Assembly: GCF_900142935.1 (NCBI RefSeq)
Contig: NZ_FSRS01000001.1
Span: forward strand, 1,250,001-1,314,000
Direction of reading: 5' to 3'
DNA from: Rhodovulum sp. ES.010
GTDB lineage: Bacteria; Pseudomonadota; Alphaproteobacteria; Rhodobacterales; Rhodobacteraceae
Length of the DNA stretch: 64,000 bases
Within the stretch, counting starts at the first letter, position 1, and the number at the start of each line of letters is the position of its first letter. This document shows positions 1-9,108 of this stretch, piece by piece. A program made the translations under genes and the position numbers. The notes under the pieces were generated by a model. The model saw only the letters and a list, made by a program, of their open reading frames with translations, was not told where the DNA came from and searched no databases.

Positions 1-25
1 GGCGCTGAAGCGTGATCATGCGGCC

Positions 26-748
26 ATGATCCGCCGGGCAGCCGATGGCCTGTCCCTCGAGATGGCCAGCTGGCTTGACACGTCCCCGCGCGTGATGGAC
101 GGCTTCTTCGGACCGCGCCTCGTCTCGTCGCGGGCGCTGATCCGCACCGGCCTTGTCTCGGTCACGCTGTGCCTGATCATCACGTTGATTGCATCGCTGA
201 CGATCGGTCATGTTGCAGACTGGGACGACGCGTGGATCGCCTTTCCGCTGATGCTGCTCCTTGTGAACGTTCCGGCCGACCTGTTGTTCGTTCTGAAATC
301 GCGCCTTCTGCTCCGGCACCTCGCCCCCCGGGGCAGGGTCGCCTTCGTGCTGCTGCTCCTGCTCGATATCGCGCTCACCGTCGCCCTGTTTCTCGCCGTG
401 CTGGTCGGCGCTTCGCTGGTGATGTTCGTTGTCCGATACGTGCTTTCGGGCGAGGCCCCGGACATCGACAGGGTCCTCTCCCTTCCGCTCCACCGGCTCG
501 TCAGCCTGCGCGCGGATCCGGACGTGGCGATGGGCGTATTCTTCTACACCACCTTTTTCACGACCGCATGGACGACCGTTTTCGTCCTCGGGGGGATCGC
601 GGTTCACGCGGCCCGGTTCGCGAGGTTCTCGGTGGCGTATCTGCTGGACATCGACGGCAAGCCTATGACGTCGATTGGCGTGCTTGGCGGGTCGATCGCC
701 TGTCTCGCTGTCTGGCTCTATGGCGCGGGAAGGGCGCTTCTGGCCTGA
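26..748 (+). CDS. Multi-pass membrane protein of unknown function, possibly truncated by the window edge
   Basis: I do not recognise a family. The 240-residue product has about five hydrophobic stretches (roughly residues 42-62, 70-90, 105-138, 172-196 and 217-236) and almost no long soluble domain, so it should sit in the inner membrane. A short amphipathic N-terminus precedes the first segment. The ATG at 26 is the first in frame, but the frame stays open to the left edge of the window with no stop, so the true start may lie outside. No convincing ribosome binding site precedes 26. It is followed by a tRNA gene on the other strand. Coding is supported by the regular hydrophobic pattern and by the lack of a better alternative on either strand. 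Confidence 0.6.
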   Translation: MIRRAADGLSLEMASWLDTSPRVMDGFFGPRLVSSRALIRTGLVSVTLCLIITLIASLTIGHVADWDDAWIAFPLMLLLVNVPADLLFVLKSRLLLRHLAPRGRVAFVLLLLLDIALTVALFLAVLVGASLVMFVVRYVLSGEAPDIDRVLSLPLHRLVSLRADPDVAMGVFFYTTFFTTAWTTVFVLGGIAVHAARFARFSVAYLLDIDGKPMTSIGVLGGSIACLAVWLYGAGRALLA

Positions 749-814
749 AAGACCAACCGATGGCAGCTCCAGCTCTTGCGACGGGCCGCATCCCACACCC
801 TGCCCTAGGGCCGG

Positions 815-890
815 TGGTGGGCGATGAGAGACTCGAACTCCCGACATCCTCGGTGTAAACGAGGCGCTCTACCGGCTGAGCTAATCGCCC
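815..890 (-). tRNA. tRNA-Val (anticodon UAC)
   Basis: On the minus strand the 76 bases fold as a complete cloverleaf. The acceptor stem GGGCGAT pairs with ATCGCCC, the discriminator is A and the CCA end is encoded at 815-817. The anticodon stem CCTCG/CGAGG encloses the loop TTTACAC, giving anticodon TAC, which reads GUA and related valine codons. The T arm carries GTTCGAG. It lies about 670 bases from a second valine tRNA on the same strand with a nearly identical T arm, suggesting duplication of isoacceptors. Confidence 0.97.
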
Positions 891-1059
891 GGTGACCGCG
901 ATTTAGACTGTCGACGGGCCGGGCCGCAAGCCCCCTTGGCGCGCTGCGAGGGGGCAAGATACCCGTCGGTCAACCTGAAATTAACGGTCCTGACCTTTCC
1001 TTGGTGATGCCCCATTCCTGCCACGCCGGCGATGGAAAATGGGCAAAAGGAGTTGTGCC

Positions 1060-1263
1060 ATGGCCATTGCGATCGTGTTGTGTTCCATCCTGACCGGGGG
1101 CCTGTCCGCCGGCACCGCGGCGCTGATGCTCGAAACCGGCTTTCTCGGGTCGCTTCTCGCCTACTGGCTTGGCGGCATGTCCGGCGCCTTCGTCCTGATC
1201 CTCTGGGCCGCCCTGCGCCCCGAGAGCGACACCTGCCCCGCACCGCTGCCGGTCCGCGCCTGA
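1060..1263 (+). CDS. Small hydrophobic membrane protein
   Basis: A 67-residue protein starting MAIAIVLCS, with two hydrophobic stretches (about residues 1-22 and 28-47) joined by a short loop, ending in a polar tail with one cysteine. The start at 1060 is chosen because AAGGAG at 1047-1052 sits seven bases upstream, an ideal spacing. An in-frame ATG at 1039 would place this ribosome binding site inside the gene. No family is recognised. The protein is probably an inner-membrane peptide and stands alone between two tRNA genes that point the other way. The strong ribosome binding site is the best argument that the gene is real. Confidence 0.55.
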   Translation: MAIAIVLCSILTGGLSAGTAALMLETGFLGSLLAYWLGGMSGAFVLILWAALRPESDTCPAPLPVRA

Positions 1264-1562
1264 TCGTCGCCAAAGGACACGCCCTCAAGGGGCGCGGCGC
1301 GACCTGAAGCTGCGCCTTCCCGGGCGTCCAGCGCGGCGGTCGCCTGGGCGCCCCGTCGCGGCGCCTGGACCGCGGTACCAACTCCCGGTCCCATCGCCCC
1401 CGCCGCCATAGCGTAAGAACCGTAGCTCCCCGACTGTCAGGGGGACAGGATCACGGCCGGGCTCCGCCGCGTAGATGCCATGATGCGCGTCTTCTTACGG
1501 TGGCCGCGCCTGCAGGATGCCGCCTTTCCTCGAATAGGGTGGAAGGCATTCGAGGGGCAGGA
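1264..1562. other. Intergenic stretch with inverted repeats, no gene seen
   Basis: About 300 bases between the small membrane protein and the second tRNA-Val. No coding frame is convincing. Two structures are visible: TCCCC (1427-1431) paired with GGGGA (1441-1445), and a distant 8-base inverted repeat, CGTAAGAA at 1412-1419 against TTCTTACG at 1492-1499. The promoter of the minus-strand tRNA-Val(UAC) should lie near 900-960, outside this stretch. Confidence 0.4.
1528..1555 (-). terminator. Hairpin just downstream of tRNA-Val(CAC)
   Basis: CCTCGAAT at 1528-1535 and ATTCGAGG at 1548-1555 form a perfect 8-bp stem with a 12-base loop, starting eight bases past the tRNA CCA end when read on the minus strand. 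It lacks a T tract, so it may be a weak terminator or a 3-prime processing signal for the tRNA precursor. Confidence 0.35.
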
Positions 1563-1637
1563 TGGTGGGTGATGAGAGATTCGAACTCCCGACATCTTCG
1601 ATGTGAACGAAGCGCTCTACCACTGAGCTAATCACCC
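1563..1637 (-). tRNA. tRNA-Val (anticodon CAC)
   Basis: A 75-base cloverleaf on the minus strand. The acceptor stem is GGGTGAT/ATCACCC, with A as discriminator and the CCA end encoded at 1563-1565. The anticodon stem CTTCG/CGAAG encloses TTCACAT, giving anticodon CAC, which reads GUG. The GTTCGAA T arm is present. It lies 279 bases downstream of the end of lon on the same strand, but the strong terminator between them makes it an independent unit. Confidence 0.97.
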
Positions 1638-1853
1638 TTGGGACGACCTGATAGCCGCTCGTGCAGCGGGCCGCAAGGCCCCGAACGCTTCAGATTGCAC
1701 CTGAAGGCGACAGGACCTGCGGATCGCCTTTCCCACGCGGGCCGGCTTCCGCCCCGAGGGCCGCGGGTCGATGCCGGCCCCGGTCCGAAGCGCCGAGGAT
1801 ACCAGCGGAAAACCCCGATTCGTTCGGCCCGGGCACCTTCGCGCGCCGCCGCC

Positions 1854-1890
1854 GGGAAAAGAAAAGGGCGCGCCGCGACGGCGCGCCCTT
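1854..1890 (-). terminator. Rho-independent terminator of lon
   Basis: A perfect 11-bp stem (1864-1874 with 1880-1890) closes a 5-base loop. Read on the minus strand, it is followed directly by TTTTCTTTTCC. It begins 26 bases past the lon stop codon. The length, GC-rich stem and T-rich tail are textbook for an intrinsic terminator. Confidence 0.88.
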
Positions 1891-1915
1891 GATCTTGTCG
1901 CGGTGTCGTCCTGCG

Positions 1916-4327
1916 TCAGTGCGCGACTTGGCCCGCCGCCTCTTCGCCCGAAGCCGAAGACGCCGCCTGGGCCGCCGCCTCCTCGGCCGCCTCGTCCCAG
2001 TCGATGGGCTCGGGCTCGCGGACGAGCGCATGTTTCAGCACGTCGCGGACATTGGCCACGGGAATGATCTCCAGGCCCTGCTTGACGTTGTCGGGGATCT
2101 CGCGGAGGTCCTTCTCGTTCTCCTCGGGGATCAGCACCGTTGTAATGCCGCCCCTGAGCGCCGCGAGAAGCTTTTCCTTGAGCCCACCGATGGCCAGCAC
2201 GTTGCCGCGCAGCGTGACCTCGCCGGTCATGGCGATGTCCTTGCGCACCGGGATGCCGGTCAGCACCGAGACGATCGACGTAACCATCGCGATGCCCGCC
2301 GACGGCCCGTCCTTGGGCGTGGCGCCCTCGGGCACATGGACGTGGATGTCCCACTTCTCGAAGCGCGGCGGCTTGACCCCGATATCGGGCGCCACGGAGC
2401 GGACGAAGCTGGAGGCCGCGTCGATCGATTCCTTCATCACGTCGCCCAGCTTGCCGGTGGTCTTCATCCGGCCCTTGCCGGGCAGCTTGAGCGCCTCGAT
2501 CGACAACAGGTCGCCGCCGACCGACGTCCAGGCAAGCCCGGTCACCACGCCGATCTGGTCCTCCTTCTCGGCAAGGCCATAGCGGAACTTCTTGACCCCG
2601 AGGAAGTCCTCGAGCACGTCCGGCGTGATCGTGACCTTGTCGGTCTCCTTCTTGACCAGCTTGGTCACGGCCTTCCGGGCGAGCTTGGCGATCTCGCGTT
2701 CCAGGTTCCGCACGCCCGCCTCGCGGGTATAGGTGCGCACCAGCGCGGTCAGCGCCTCGTCGGTCAGGTCGAACTCGCGAGCCTTGAGCCCGTGATTCTT
2801 CATCTGCTTGGGCACGAGGTGCCGCTTGGCGATTTCCAGCTTCTCGTCCTCGGTGTAGCCGGCCAGCGGCAGCACCTCCATCCGGTCCAGCAGCGGGCCC
2901 GGCATGTTGTAGGAGTTCGCCGTGGTGATGAACATCACGTTCGAGAGGTCGTATTCCACCTCCAGGTAATGGTCGGCGAAGGTCGAGTTCTGTTCCGGGT
3001 CCAGCACCTCGAGCATGGCCGAGGCCGGGTCGCCGCGGAAGTCCTGGCCCATCTTGTCGATCTCGTCGAGCAGGATCAGCGGGTTGGTCGACTTGGCCTT
3101 CTTCATCGCCTGGATGATCTTGCCGGGCATCGAGCCGATATAGGTCCGGCGGTGGCCGCGGATCTCGGACTCGTCCCGCACGCCGCCCAGCGAGATGCGG
3201 ATGAATTCGCGCCCCGTGGCCCGCGCGACCGACTTGCCGAGCGACGTCTTGCCCACGCCCGGCGGGCCGACGAGGCAGAGGATCGGCCCCTTCAGCTTCT
3301 TCGAGCGCTGCTGCACCGCGAGGTATTCGACGATCCGCTCCTTGACCTTTTCCAGACCGTAGTGATCCTCGTCGAGGATCGTCTCGGCGCGGGTCAGGTC
3401 CTTCTTCACGCGGGACTTCACGTTCCACGGGATCGACAGCATCCAGTCGAGATAGTTGCGCACGACCGTGGCCTCGGCCGACATCGGCGACATCGACTTG
3501 AGCTTCTTGATCTCGGCCTCGGCCTTTTCGCGCGCCTCCTTGGAAAACTTGGTGGCGGCCACGCGCTCTTCGAGTTCGGCGATCTCGTTCTGGCCCTCGT
3601 CGCCATCGCCCAGCTCGCGCTGGATCGCCTTCATCTGCTCGTTGAGATAGTACTCGCGCTGGGTCCGCTCCATCTGGGACTTAACGCGCGTCTTGATCTT
3701 CTTCTCGACCTGCAGGACGCTCATCTCGCCCTGCATCAGGCCGAAGACCTTTTCCAGCCGCTCGGCGACGACGAGGGTTTCCAGAAGCTCCTGCTTCTGC
3801 GCCACCTCTATGCCGAGGTGACCGGCCACGAGGTCGGCCAGCTTTTCCGGGGCGCGCGTCTCGGCCACCGTGGCCAGCGCCTCTTCGGGGATGTTCTTCT
3901 TGACCTTGGCATAGCGCTCGAACTCGGCCCCCACCGAACGCAACAGCGCCTCGACGGTGGCCTCGTCGCCGATCTCCTCGCTCAGCGCATCGGCGCTGGC
4001 CTCGAAAAAGGACTCGTTCTCGAGGAACTCGGTGATGCGCACACGCGTGCGGCCCTCGACCAGGACCTTCACGGTGCCGTCGGGCAATTTCAACAATTGC
4101 AGCACATTGGCCAGCACGCCGGTGCGGTAGATGCCGTCGGTCGTCGGCTCGTCGACCGCGGGGTCGATCTGCGCCGAAAGCAGAATCTGCTTGTCGTCCT
4201 GCATCACCTCTTCCAGCGCGCGCACGGATTTCTCGCGCCCCACGAAGAGCGGCACGATCATGTGCGGAAAGACCACGATGTCGCGCAGCGGAAGAACCGG
4301 GTAGGCGTGGTTCAGTTGTTCGGTCAT
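1916..4327 (-). CDS. lon: ATP-dependent protease Lon
   Basis: Lon is a cytoplasmic homo-hexameric AAA+ serine protease that degrades misfolded and regulatory proteins. The 803-residue product has the N-terminal substrate-binding domain (about 10-205), an AAA+ module with Walker [10 protein letters not shown] and Walker [12 protein letters not shown] (about 350-500), and the C-terminal protease domain. The catalytic serine lies in DGPSAGIAM, with the partner lysine downstream. Length matches the family (about 780-810). The start at 4327 ([10 protein letters not shown]) is preferred over an in-frame ATG at 4348 because AGGGA lies six bases upstream and homologues begin this way. The upstream sequence has a heat-shock-type promoter and the gene ends in a strong terminator, so it appears to be a single-gene unit. 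Confidence 0.97.
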   Translation of the reverse strand: MTEQLNHAYPVLPLRDIVVFPHMIVPLFVGREKSVRALEEVMQDDKQILLSAQIDPAVDEPTTDGIYRTGVLANVLQLLKLPDGTVKVLVEGRTRVRITEFLENESFFEASADALSEEIGDEATVEALLRSVGAEFERYAKVKKNIPEEALATVAETRAPEKLADLVAGHLGIEVAQKQELLETLVVAERLEKVFGLMQGEMSVLQVEKKIKTRVKSQMERTQREYYLNEQMKAIQRELGDGDEGQNEIAELEERVAATKFSKEAREKAEAEIKKLKSMSPMSAEATVVRNYLDWMLSIPWNVKSRVKKDLTRAETILDEDHYGLEKVKERIVEYLAVQQRSKKLKGPILCLVGPPGVGKTSLGKSVARATGREFIRISLGGVRDESEIRGHRRTYIGSMPGKIIQAMKKAKSTNPLILLDEIDKMGQDFRGDPASAMLEVLDPEQNSTFADHYLEVEYDLSNVMFITTANSYNMPGPLLDRMEVLPLAGYTEDEKLEIAKRHLVPKQMKNHGLKAREFDLTDEALTALVRTYTREAGVRNLEREIAKLARKAVTKLVKKETDKVTITPDVLEDFLGVKKFRYGLAEKEDQIGVVTGLAWTSVGGDLLSIEALKLPGKGRMKTTGKLGDVMKESIDAASSFVRSVAPDIGVKPPRFEKWDIHVHVPEGATPKDGPSAGIAMVTSIVSVLTGIPVRKDIAMTGEVTLRGNVLAIGGLKEKLLAALRGGITTVLIPEENEKDLREIPDNVKQGLEIIPVANVRDVLKHALVREPEPIDWDEAAEEAAAQAASSASGEEAAGQVAH

Positions 4328-4402
4328 GTGCGTTCCCTGATATGGCAAGAGGACGCTGGCCCCGTTCTTCCGGCGGCCCCCGGTCCTCTCCTCTCTGGCC
4401 CA

Positions 4403-4431
4403 ATATCTGGGGGTCGAACACCCAGATTCAA
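4403..4431 (-). promoter_or_regulatory. Candidate RpoH (heat-shock) promoter of lon
   Basis: On the minus strand TTGAAT (4431-4426), a 13-base spacer and CCCCAGATAT (4412-4403) resemble the sigma-32 consensus CTTGAA-N12/14-CCCCATNT. The element lies about 75 bases upstream of the lon start, and lon is heat-shock controlled in many bacteria. An overlapping inverted repeat (4405-4411 with 4421-4427) could also form a hairpin. The match is by eye only. Confidence 0.5.
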
Positions 4432-4528
4432 CCAGACTCGTCGCAAGCTTCGCGACACCATGCCCCTGTCGCCTTTAAGGTGCAAGCCACCATTGGGCGC
4501 AATTTCGCGCTTTCGGGACCGGGCGGGA

Positions 4529-5656
4529 TTACAGCGGCGGGATATCCCCCTGCGCGAGCCCCGCGCGGAACTCCGCCTCGAAGGCGGCAAAACGGCCCTC
4601 GGCGATGGCGGCGCGCATCCCGTTCATAACGTCCTGATAGTAATGCAGGTTGTGCCAGGTCAGCAGCATCGAGGCGATGATCTCGCCCGCGCGGAAGACA
4701 TGGTGCAGATAGGCGCGCGAATAGGCGCGGCAGGCCGGGCAGGTGCACGCCTCGTCCAGCGGCCTCGGGTCGTCCTGGTGGCGGGCATTCTTGATGTTCA
4801 CGGCGCCGCGCCGCGTGAAGGCCTGCCCGGTGCGGCCCGATCGCGTGGGCAGGACGCAATCCATCATGTCGATGCCGTGGGCCACCGCGCCGACGATGTC
4901 CTCGGGCTTGCCCACGCCCATGAGATAGCGAGGCTTGTCCGCAGGCAGGAAGCCGGGCGCGTAGTCCAGCACGCCGAACATCGCGTCCTGCCCCTCGCCC
5001 ACGGCAAGCCCGCCCACCGCGTAGCCGTCGAAGCCGATGGCCGTCAGCGCTTCGGCCGATTCCTCGCGCAGGTCGGGCGTCACCCCGCCCTGCATGATCC
5101 CGAAAAGCGCATGGCCGGGCCGGTCGCCGAAGGCGGCCTTCGACCGCTCCGCCCAGCGCATCGACAGCCGCATGGCGCGCGCGACCTCGTCCTCGGTCGC
5201 GGGCAGCCCCGGGCATTCGTCGAAGCACATCACGATGTCGGACCCCAGAAGCCGCTGGATCTCCATCGACCGTTCCGGGGTCAACTCGTGGCGGGAACCG
5301 TCGATGTGGCTCTTGAAGGTGACGCCCGTCTCGGTGAGTTTCCGCAGCCCCGCCAGGCTCATCACCTGGAAGCCGCCGGAATCGGTGAGGATGGGCCTGT
5401 CCCAGTTCATCAAGCGGTGCAGCCCGCCGAGCCGCGCCACGCGCTCGGCGCCCGGGCGCAGCATCAGGTGATAGGTGTTGCCCAGCAGGATGTCGGCGCC
5501 GGTCGCCGCGACGCTCTCGGGCAGCATCGCCTTGACGGTGCCCGCGGTGCCGACCGGCATGAAGGCGGGCGTGCGCACCTCGCCCCGCGGCGTGGAAATC
5601 ACCCCGGAGCGCGCCGCGCCATCGGTGGCGAGAAGCTGGAAGCCGAACCCTTGCAT
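4529..5656 (-). CDS. tgt: tRNA-guanine transglycosylase (queuine tRNA-ribosyltransferase)
   Basis: Tgt exchanges guanine-34 for preQ1 in tRNAs with GUN anticodons, a step in queuosine biosynthesis. The 375-residue product equals the length of the E. coli enzyme. Visible features are the N-terminal TPAFMPVGT, the substrate pocket [20 protein letters not shown], the region around ID(M)MDCVLPTR holding the nucleophilic aspartate, and the C-terminal zinc site CTCPAC with a histidine near residue 350 (LHHVFRAGE). The start at 5656 ([13 protein letters not shown]) is chosen by alignment to family members; frames further upstream (to 5716) add only low-complexity residues. It is encoded upstream of lon on the same strand, 201 bases away. 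It is probably a separate transcription unit, because a promoter lies between them. Confidence 0.96.
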   Translation of the reverse strand: MQGFGFQLLATDGAARSGVISTPRGEVRTPAFMPVGTAGTVKAMLPESVAATGADILLGNTYHLMLRPGAERVARLGGLHRLMNWDRPILTDSGGFQVMSLAGLRKLTETGVTFKSHIDGSRHELTPERSMEIQRLLGSDIVMCFDECPGLPATEDEVARAMRLSMRWAERSKAAFGDRPGHALFGIMQGGVTPDLREESAEALTAIGFDGYAVGGLAVGEGQDAMFGVLDYAPGFLPADKPRYLMGVGKPEDIVGAVAHGIDMMDCVLPTRSGRTGQAFTRRGAVNIKNARHQDDPRPLDEACTCPACRAYSRAYLHHVFRAGEIIASMLLTWHNLHYYQDVMNGMRAAIAEGRFAAFEAEFRAGLAQGDIPPL

Positions 5657-5803
5657 GGCTGCCCGCATAGCAGGTGCCGGCGCGGGGGAACAGGCCCGAT
5701 AGCGCGGCGAGCGCACGCCCGGAATTCAGGCGGGCAAAATGCCCGGACTTGGTGTATGGTTGACGCGTGGGAACACTCCGGTTGTCCGGAGAGGGGGAGA
5801 AAC

Positions 5804-6331
5804 ATGCTCAGCGCATTGACGTACCTGCTCGCCATGATCGGCGGTATCGCAGCGGTCGTCGGCGGGGTGATCTTCCTGTTCAAGCAAAAGACCGTGGTCA
5901 CCCAAGAGGGCCAGGTCACGGACATCGACATTCCCTTTCTCGGCAAGGTCCGCAGCAATTACCCTTCGATCATCGTCGCCTTCATCGGCGCGGCGGTGAT
6001 GATTTTCACGGTCTCGCGGGTGGACCCGACGGTGCCAACCATCGACCTGTCGGCGGATGTGGGCGTGGCCGAGGGCTCCCGGCGCAGCGGCCTGCCGGTG
6101 ATCATCGCCGCCGTGCCCCAGCAGTACCTGGGCCTGACCACGCTGGACGAAACCGGCAAGGGCAAGTTCGATTTCACCGTCGAGAAGACGCCCGGAACCG
6201 CCTACAACGTGGTCGTCCTGCAACCGGTCGAGGTCACCGAAGACGGGATCACGCGCTATCAGTCGATCCATGGCCCCGCCCAGGTGACCGAGGACCAAAA
6301 GCACCTGATCTTCACCGGAGTACTGCGGTGA
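5804..6331 (+). CDS. Membrane-anchored protein of unknown function
   Basis: A 175-residue protein with two N-terminal hydrophobic segments (about residues 4-26 and 54-72) and a soluble C-terminal half (about 75-175) rich in beta-forming residues. It looks like a small inner-membrane protein with a periplasmic domain. ATG at 5804 follows the purine-rich GAGGGGGAGA (5791-5800). I do not recognise the family. The stop codon overlaps the GTG start of the next gene (GTGA), so the two are translationally coupled and probably work together at the envelope. Confidence 0.65.
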   Translation: MLSALTYLLAMIGGIAAVVGGVIFLFKQKTVVTQEGQVTDIDIPFLGKVRSNYPSIIVAFIGAAVMIFTVSRVDPTVPTIDLSADVGVAEGSRRSGLPVIIAAVPQQYLGLTTLDETGKGKFDFTVEKTPGTAYNVVVLQPVEVTEDGITRYQSIHGPAQVTEDQKHLIFTGVLR

Positions 6332-6666
6332 GCCCGCTCGCCCCCGCGCTTCTGGCCGCCGCGCTGGCCGCCTTGCCGGCGCTGCCCGCTCTTGCGCAGG
6401 ACTCCGTCAGGGGCCAGGTCGTCACGCCCGCCGAACGCCCGGTTCAGGGCTACCCGGTGGTGATCACGCGGCAGGGCGACGGGGCCAGCTTCCTCGCGAT
6501 TACCGATTACGGCGGATGGTATCGGCGCGACGGCCTGGGCCAGGGCCGCTACACCGCCAAGGGCGCCACCCAGAGCGGCCCCGGAGAGACCTTCGTGCTT
6601 TCCTCGGGCACGCACGGCACCAAGGAACTGCCGCGCCTCGTGGTGCAAACGGGCCGGCAATACTAA
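6328..6666 (+). CDS. Secreted protein with a carboxypeptidase-regulatory/CnaB-like fold
   Basis: A 112-residue product starting at GTG 6328, overlapping the previous stop by three bases. Residues 1-22 are a typical signal peptide (hydrophobic core, cleavage near ALA-QD). The mature part begins with SVRGQVVTPAERPVQGYPV and continues with a DYGGWYRRDGL segment, a pattern seen in the carboxypeptidase-regulatory-like and CnaB beta-sandwich domains that decorate secreted proteins. The tight coupling to the membrane protein upstream suggests a periplasmic partner. The function is unknown. Confidence 0.6.
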   Translation: MSPLAPALLAAALAALPALPALAQDSVRGQVVTPAERPVQGYPVVITRQGDGASFLAITDYGGWYRRDGLGQGRYTAKGATQSGPGETFVLSSGTHGTKELPRLVVQTGRQY

Positions 6667-6755
6667 GGGGGCCCGGGCCTGCCGGGCAGGCGCCGCCCCG
6701 TGACACGGTCCGCCGGGTTTGCTAGGTGGCTTTGACAACCACCGGAGGGCGCCCC

Positions 6756-8213
6756 ATGGCCGACGACACGATACCGGCGGATCAGCCTTTTCGCCTCGGG
6801 TGGGAAGAATGGGTGGCGCTGCCGGGGCTTGGCCTGCCCGCCATGAAGGCCAAGGTGGATACCGGCGCCAAGACGTCGGCCCTGCATGCCTTCGACATCG
6901 AACCCTTCGGCCCCGCCTCCCGGCCCAGGGTGCGCTTTGCCGTCCACCCCATTCCGGGCCGCGAGGATCTGTCGATCCCCTGCTCGGCCGAGATCATCGA
7001 CCGGCGCGAGGTCACGTCCTCGAACGGCGATTCCGAATGGCGGTACGTGATCCCGGCCGATATCGAGGTCGGCGGACGCACCTGGCGGATCGAGCTGACT
7101 CTGACCCACCGGGGCGGCATGGCCTACCGGATGCTGCTGGGACGGCAGGCTCTGGGCGAGGACGTGGTGGTGAGCCCCGGCGACAGTTTCTGCCAGCCGA
7201 GGCTGTCCTACGACGTCTACCACACCGCCGAGGTGCGCCACGTCGCCCCCTCCCGCGTGCTGCGCATCGCCGTGATCAGCCGCGAGGCGACAAACTATTC
7301 CACCACCCGGCTGGTGGCCGAGGGCGAGGCGCGCGGCCACGTGGTCGAGGTGATCGACACCACGCGCTGCTACATGGCGCTGGATGCGCTGGCGCCCGAC
7401 GTCCATTACGACGGCAAGCGCCTGCCCCGCTACGACGCAATCATCCCCCGCATCGGCGCCTCGGTCACCCCCTACGGGACCGCGGTGATCCGCCAGTTCG
7501 AGACGATCGGCACCTATTGCGTGAACGGCTCGGCCGGGATCACCGCAAGCCGCGACAAGCTGCACGCCCACCAGATCCTCGCCCGCCACCGGATCGGGAT
7601 GCCGATGACGGCCTTCGCCGCCTCGCCCAAGGACACGAACAACCTGATTTCGCTCGTGGGCGGCGCGCCGCTGATCGTGAAGCTGCTGGAATCGACGCAG
7701 GGCAAGGGCGTGGTGCTGGCCGAAACCAAGAAGGCGGCGGAATCGGTGATCTCGGCGTTCCGCGGCCTGCGCGCCTCGTTCCTGGTGCAAAGCTTCGTCA
7801 AGGAAGCGGCTGGCGAGGATATCCGCTGCCTCGTCGTTGGCTCCAAGGTGGTGGCGGCGATGAAGCGCACCGGCGCCGAGGGCGATTTCCGCTCGAACCT
7901 GCACCAGGGCGGCCGGGCCGAGGCGGTGCGGATCACCCGGACCGAGCGCGAAACCGCGGTGCGGGCCGCGCGCGCCTTCGGGCTCAACCTCGCGGGCGTG
8001 GACCTGTTGCGCTCCTCCGAGGGGCCGAAGGTGCTGGAGGTCAATTCCTCGCCCGGACTCGAGGGAATCGAGAAGGCCTCGGGCAAGAACATCGTCGGGC
8101 TGCTCTATGACGAGATCGAGAAGCGCGTGCGGCCGCTGCCGGTGCCAAAGGGGCGGCGGCGGCGGAAGCCGGTGGCCACGTCCAAGACCCAGGGCCCCGA
8201 CGAAACGCCCTGA
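6756..8213 (+). CDS. rimK: Fused RimB-like zinc protease and RimK-like ATP-grasp glutamate ligase
   Basis: A 485-residue two-domain protein. Residues about 10-155 match the RimB/COG4067 family of retropepsin-like proteins ([21 protein letters not shown]). Residues about 165-450 match RimK-type ATP-grasp ligases that add glutamate to the C-terminus of ribosomal protein S6 or similar acceptors. Visible features include the substrate/ATP region PRIGAS, the glycine loop [10 protein letters not shown], and the metal site [14 protein letters not shown]. In many bacteria RimB and RimK are separate genes of one operon, so the fusion joins modification and trimming in one chain. GGAGGG seven bases before ATG 6756 fixes the start. 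The basic C-terminal tail (GRRRRKP) could bind RNA. Function is by family, not shown here. Confidence 0.88.
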   Translation: MADDTIPADQPFRLGWEEWVALPGLGLPAMKAKVDTGAKTSALHAFDIEPFGPASRPRVRFAVHPIPGREDLSIPCSAEIIDRREVTSSNGDSEWRYVIPADIEVGGRTWRIELTLTHRGGMAYRMLLGRQALGEDVVVSPGDSFCQPRLSYDVYHTAEVRHVAPSRVLRIAVISREATNYSTTRLVAEGEARGHVVEVIDTTRCYMALDALAPDVHYDGKRLPRYDAIIPRIGASVTPYGTAVIRQFETIGTYCVNGSAGITASRDKLHAHQILARHRIGMPMTAFAASPKDTNNLISLVGGAPLIVKLLESTQGKGVVLAETKKAAESVISAFRGLRASFLVQSFVKEAAGEDIRCLVVGSKVVAAMKRTGAEGDFRSNLHQGGRAEAVRITRTERETAVRAARAFGLNLAGVDLLRSSEGPKVLEVNSSPGLEGIEKASGKNIVGLLYDEIEKRVRPLPVPKGRRRRKPVATSKTQGPDETP

Positions 8214-8404
8214 GCCCGCAGAGGCCCCGGAGCGGGGGCCGGGTGCGACGCCGCCGGGCGCGCCGCAGCGCCGGCGCGCGGCCCTTGGGCAATGCGCGCG
8301 CTCGGCCGTCACCGCCAGCCCGCCGCGGCCAAGGCCAGCACCGGTCGGGGCGATGCGCACGCGCAATTGTGGTAGCATTGTTTCTCAAAACGGAGGACAT
8401 CACC

Positions 8405-8551
8405 ATGCGTGGCACACTCACAATCGTTTCAATTTCCCTGTCGATAGTCGGGACAGCCGGACTCACGGCCGAACGAAACACCATCGTCGTTGAAGGAAAG
8501 GAACTCTGCAGCGCACCGGGAATGTCGCGGTGCTGGAGGGCACGGAGGTGA
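8405..8551 (+). pseudogene. 5-prime part of the secreted Cys-rich gene, separated by a frameshift
   Basis: ATG 8405 follows a perfect GGAGGACATCACC leader and opens a 48-codon frame with a good signal peptide (MRGTLTIVSISLSIVG...). The frame then runs into a stop at 8549-8551. The downstream frame starting around 8494 carries the rest of a cysteine-rich secreted protein but has no signal peptide and no good ribosome binding site. A single missing base between 8494 and 8549 would explain this; for example, one A in the GGGAAT stretch near 8518-8523 would join ...LCSAPG to NVAVLEGTEV. Confidence 0.5.
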
Positions 8552-9072
8552 GTTGCCAATGCCAGGACGGAATGGAGGAAATCGGGTCGTTTGGCCCCCC
8601 AGATGACAATCCGGATGACCCGGAAGAGAAGATGTGCGGCATGGATCTGTCTGGCCGCGACGGCATTGAACCGCCGGATCCCGACGTTCCGCCAAGCGGT
8701 GGGGGCGGCGGAGATCGCGGGGACGAACCCGACCCGGAACTGTGCCACCCAGACGACCTCCTGGCGAGTTTCAAGCCCATCGAGCAAGCCAATGAGCGTT
8801 GTATTGCCGGCGCGGCAGATGGTGCCAGTGCGACCGGAATTGTCGGAGGAACGAGCGGCTTTCTTTCCGGGTTGGTTTTCGTCAATCCCGGCGTGGTGGC
8901 GGCAACGGGCTGGACGTCGGTTTTCGCAGCGCTCGTTCAGTTCAACATCAGCTCGGACAGGTGTGCCGAAAACTTCTGTGCCGACGTCAAGAATGCGATG
9001 ATTACTTGCGGCTACCCGGTTGCAATCTATGCAACGGGCGCCTCCGGCTCGATGTGCCGCTACTACCCTTGA
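8530..9072 (+). CDS. Secreted cysteine-rich protein, main part (probably frameshifted at its start)
   Basis: The 180-residue frame contains about ten cysteines, a proline/aspartate/glycine-rich low-complexity spacer (about residues 20-70, with PPSGGGGGD), and a C-terminal half with a long glycine/alanine hydrophobic stretch (about 102-140) followed by paired Cys motifs. The cysteines suggest disulphides in an oxidising compartment, but the frame lacks an export signal. The signal is found in the preceding 8405-8551 frame, which has a strong ribosome binding site. Base composition is lower in GC than in neighbouring genes. No family is recognised. Either the gene is broken, or there is a sequencing error or programmed shift. 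Confidence 0.5.
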   Translation: MLEGTEVSCQCQDGMEEIGSFGPPDDNPDDPEEKMCGMDLSGRDGIEPPDPDVPPSGGGGGDRGDEPDPELCHPDDLLASFKPIEQANERCIAGAADGASATGIVGGTSGFLSGLVFVNPGVVAATGWTSVFAALVQFNISSDRCAENFCADVKNAMITCGYPVAIYATGASGSMCRYYP

Positions 9073-9108
9073 GGAGGGCAGCCTGCTGGATGCCTGGCGG
9101 GATGCGTC

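Noticed and set aside
1661..6331. A 1556-codon open frame on the plus strand
   Set aside because: It is antisense to lon and tgt, which are unmistakable. Only the last 175 codons (from 5804) have their own ribosome binding site and a plausible protein; the rest is Arg/His/Gly-rich, typical of high-GC antisense frames.
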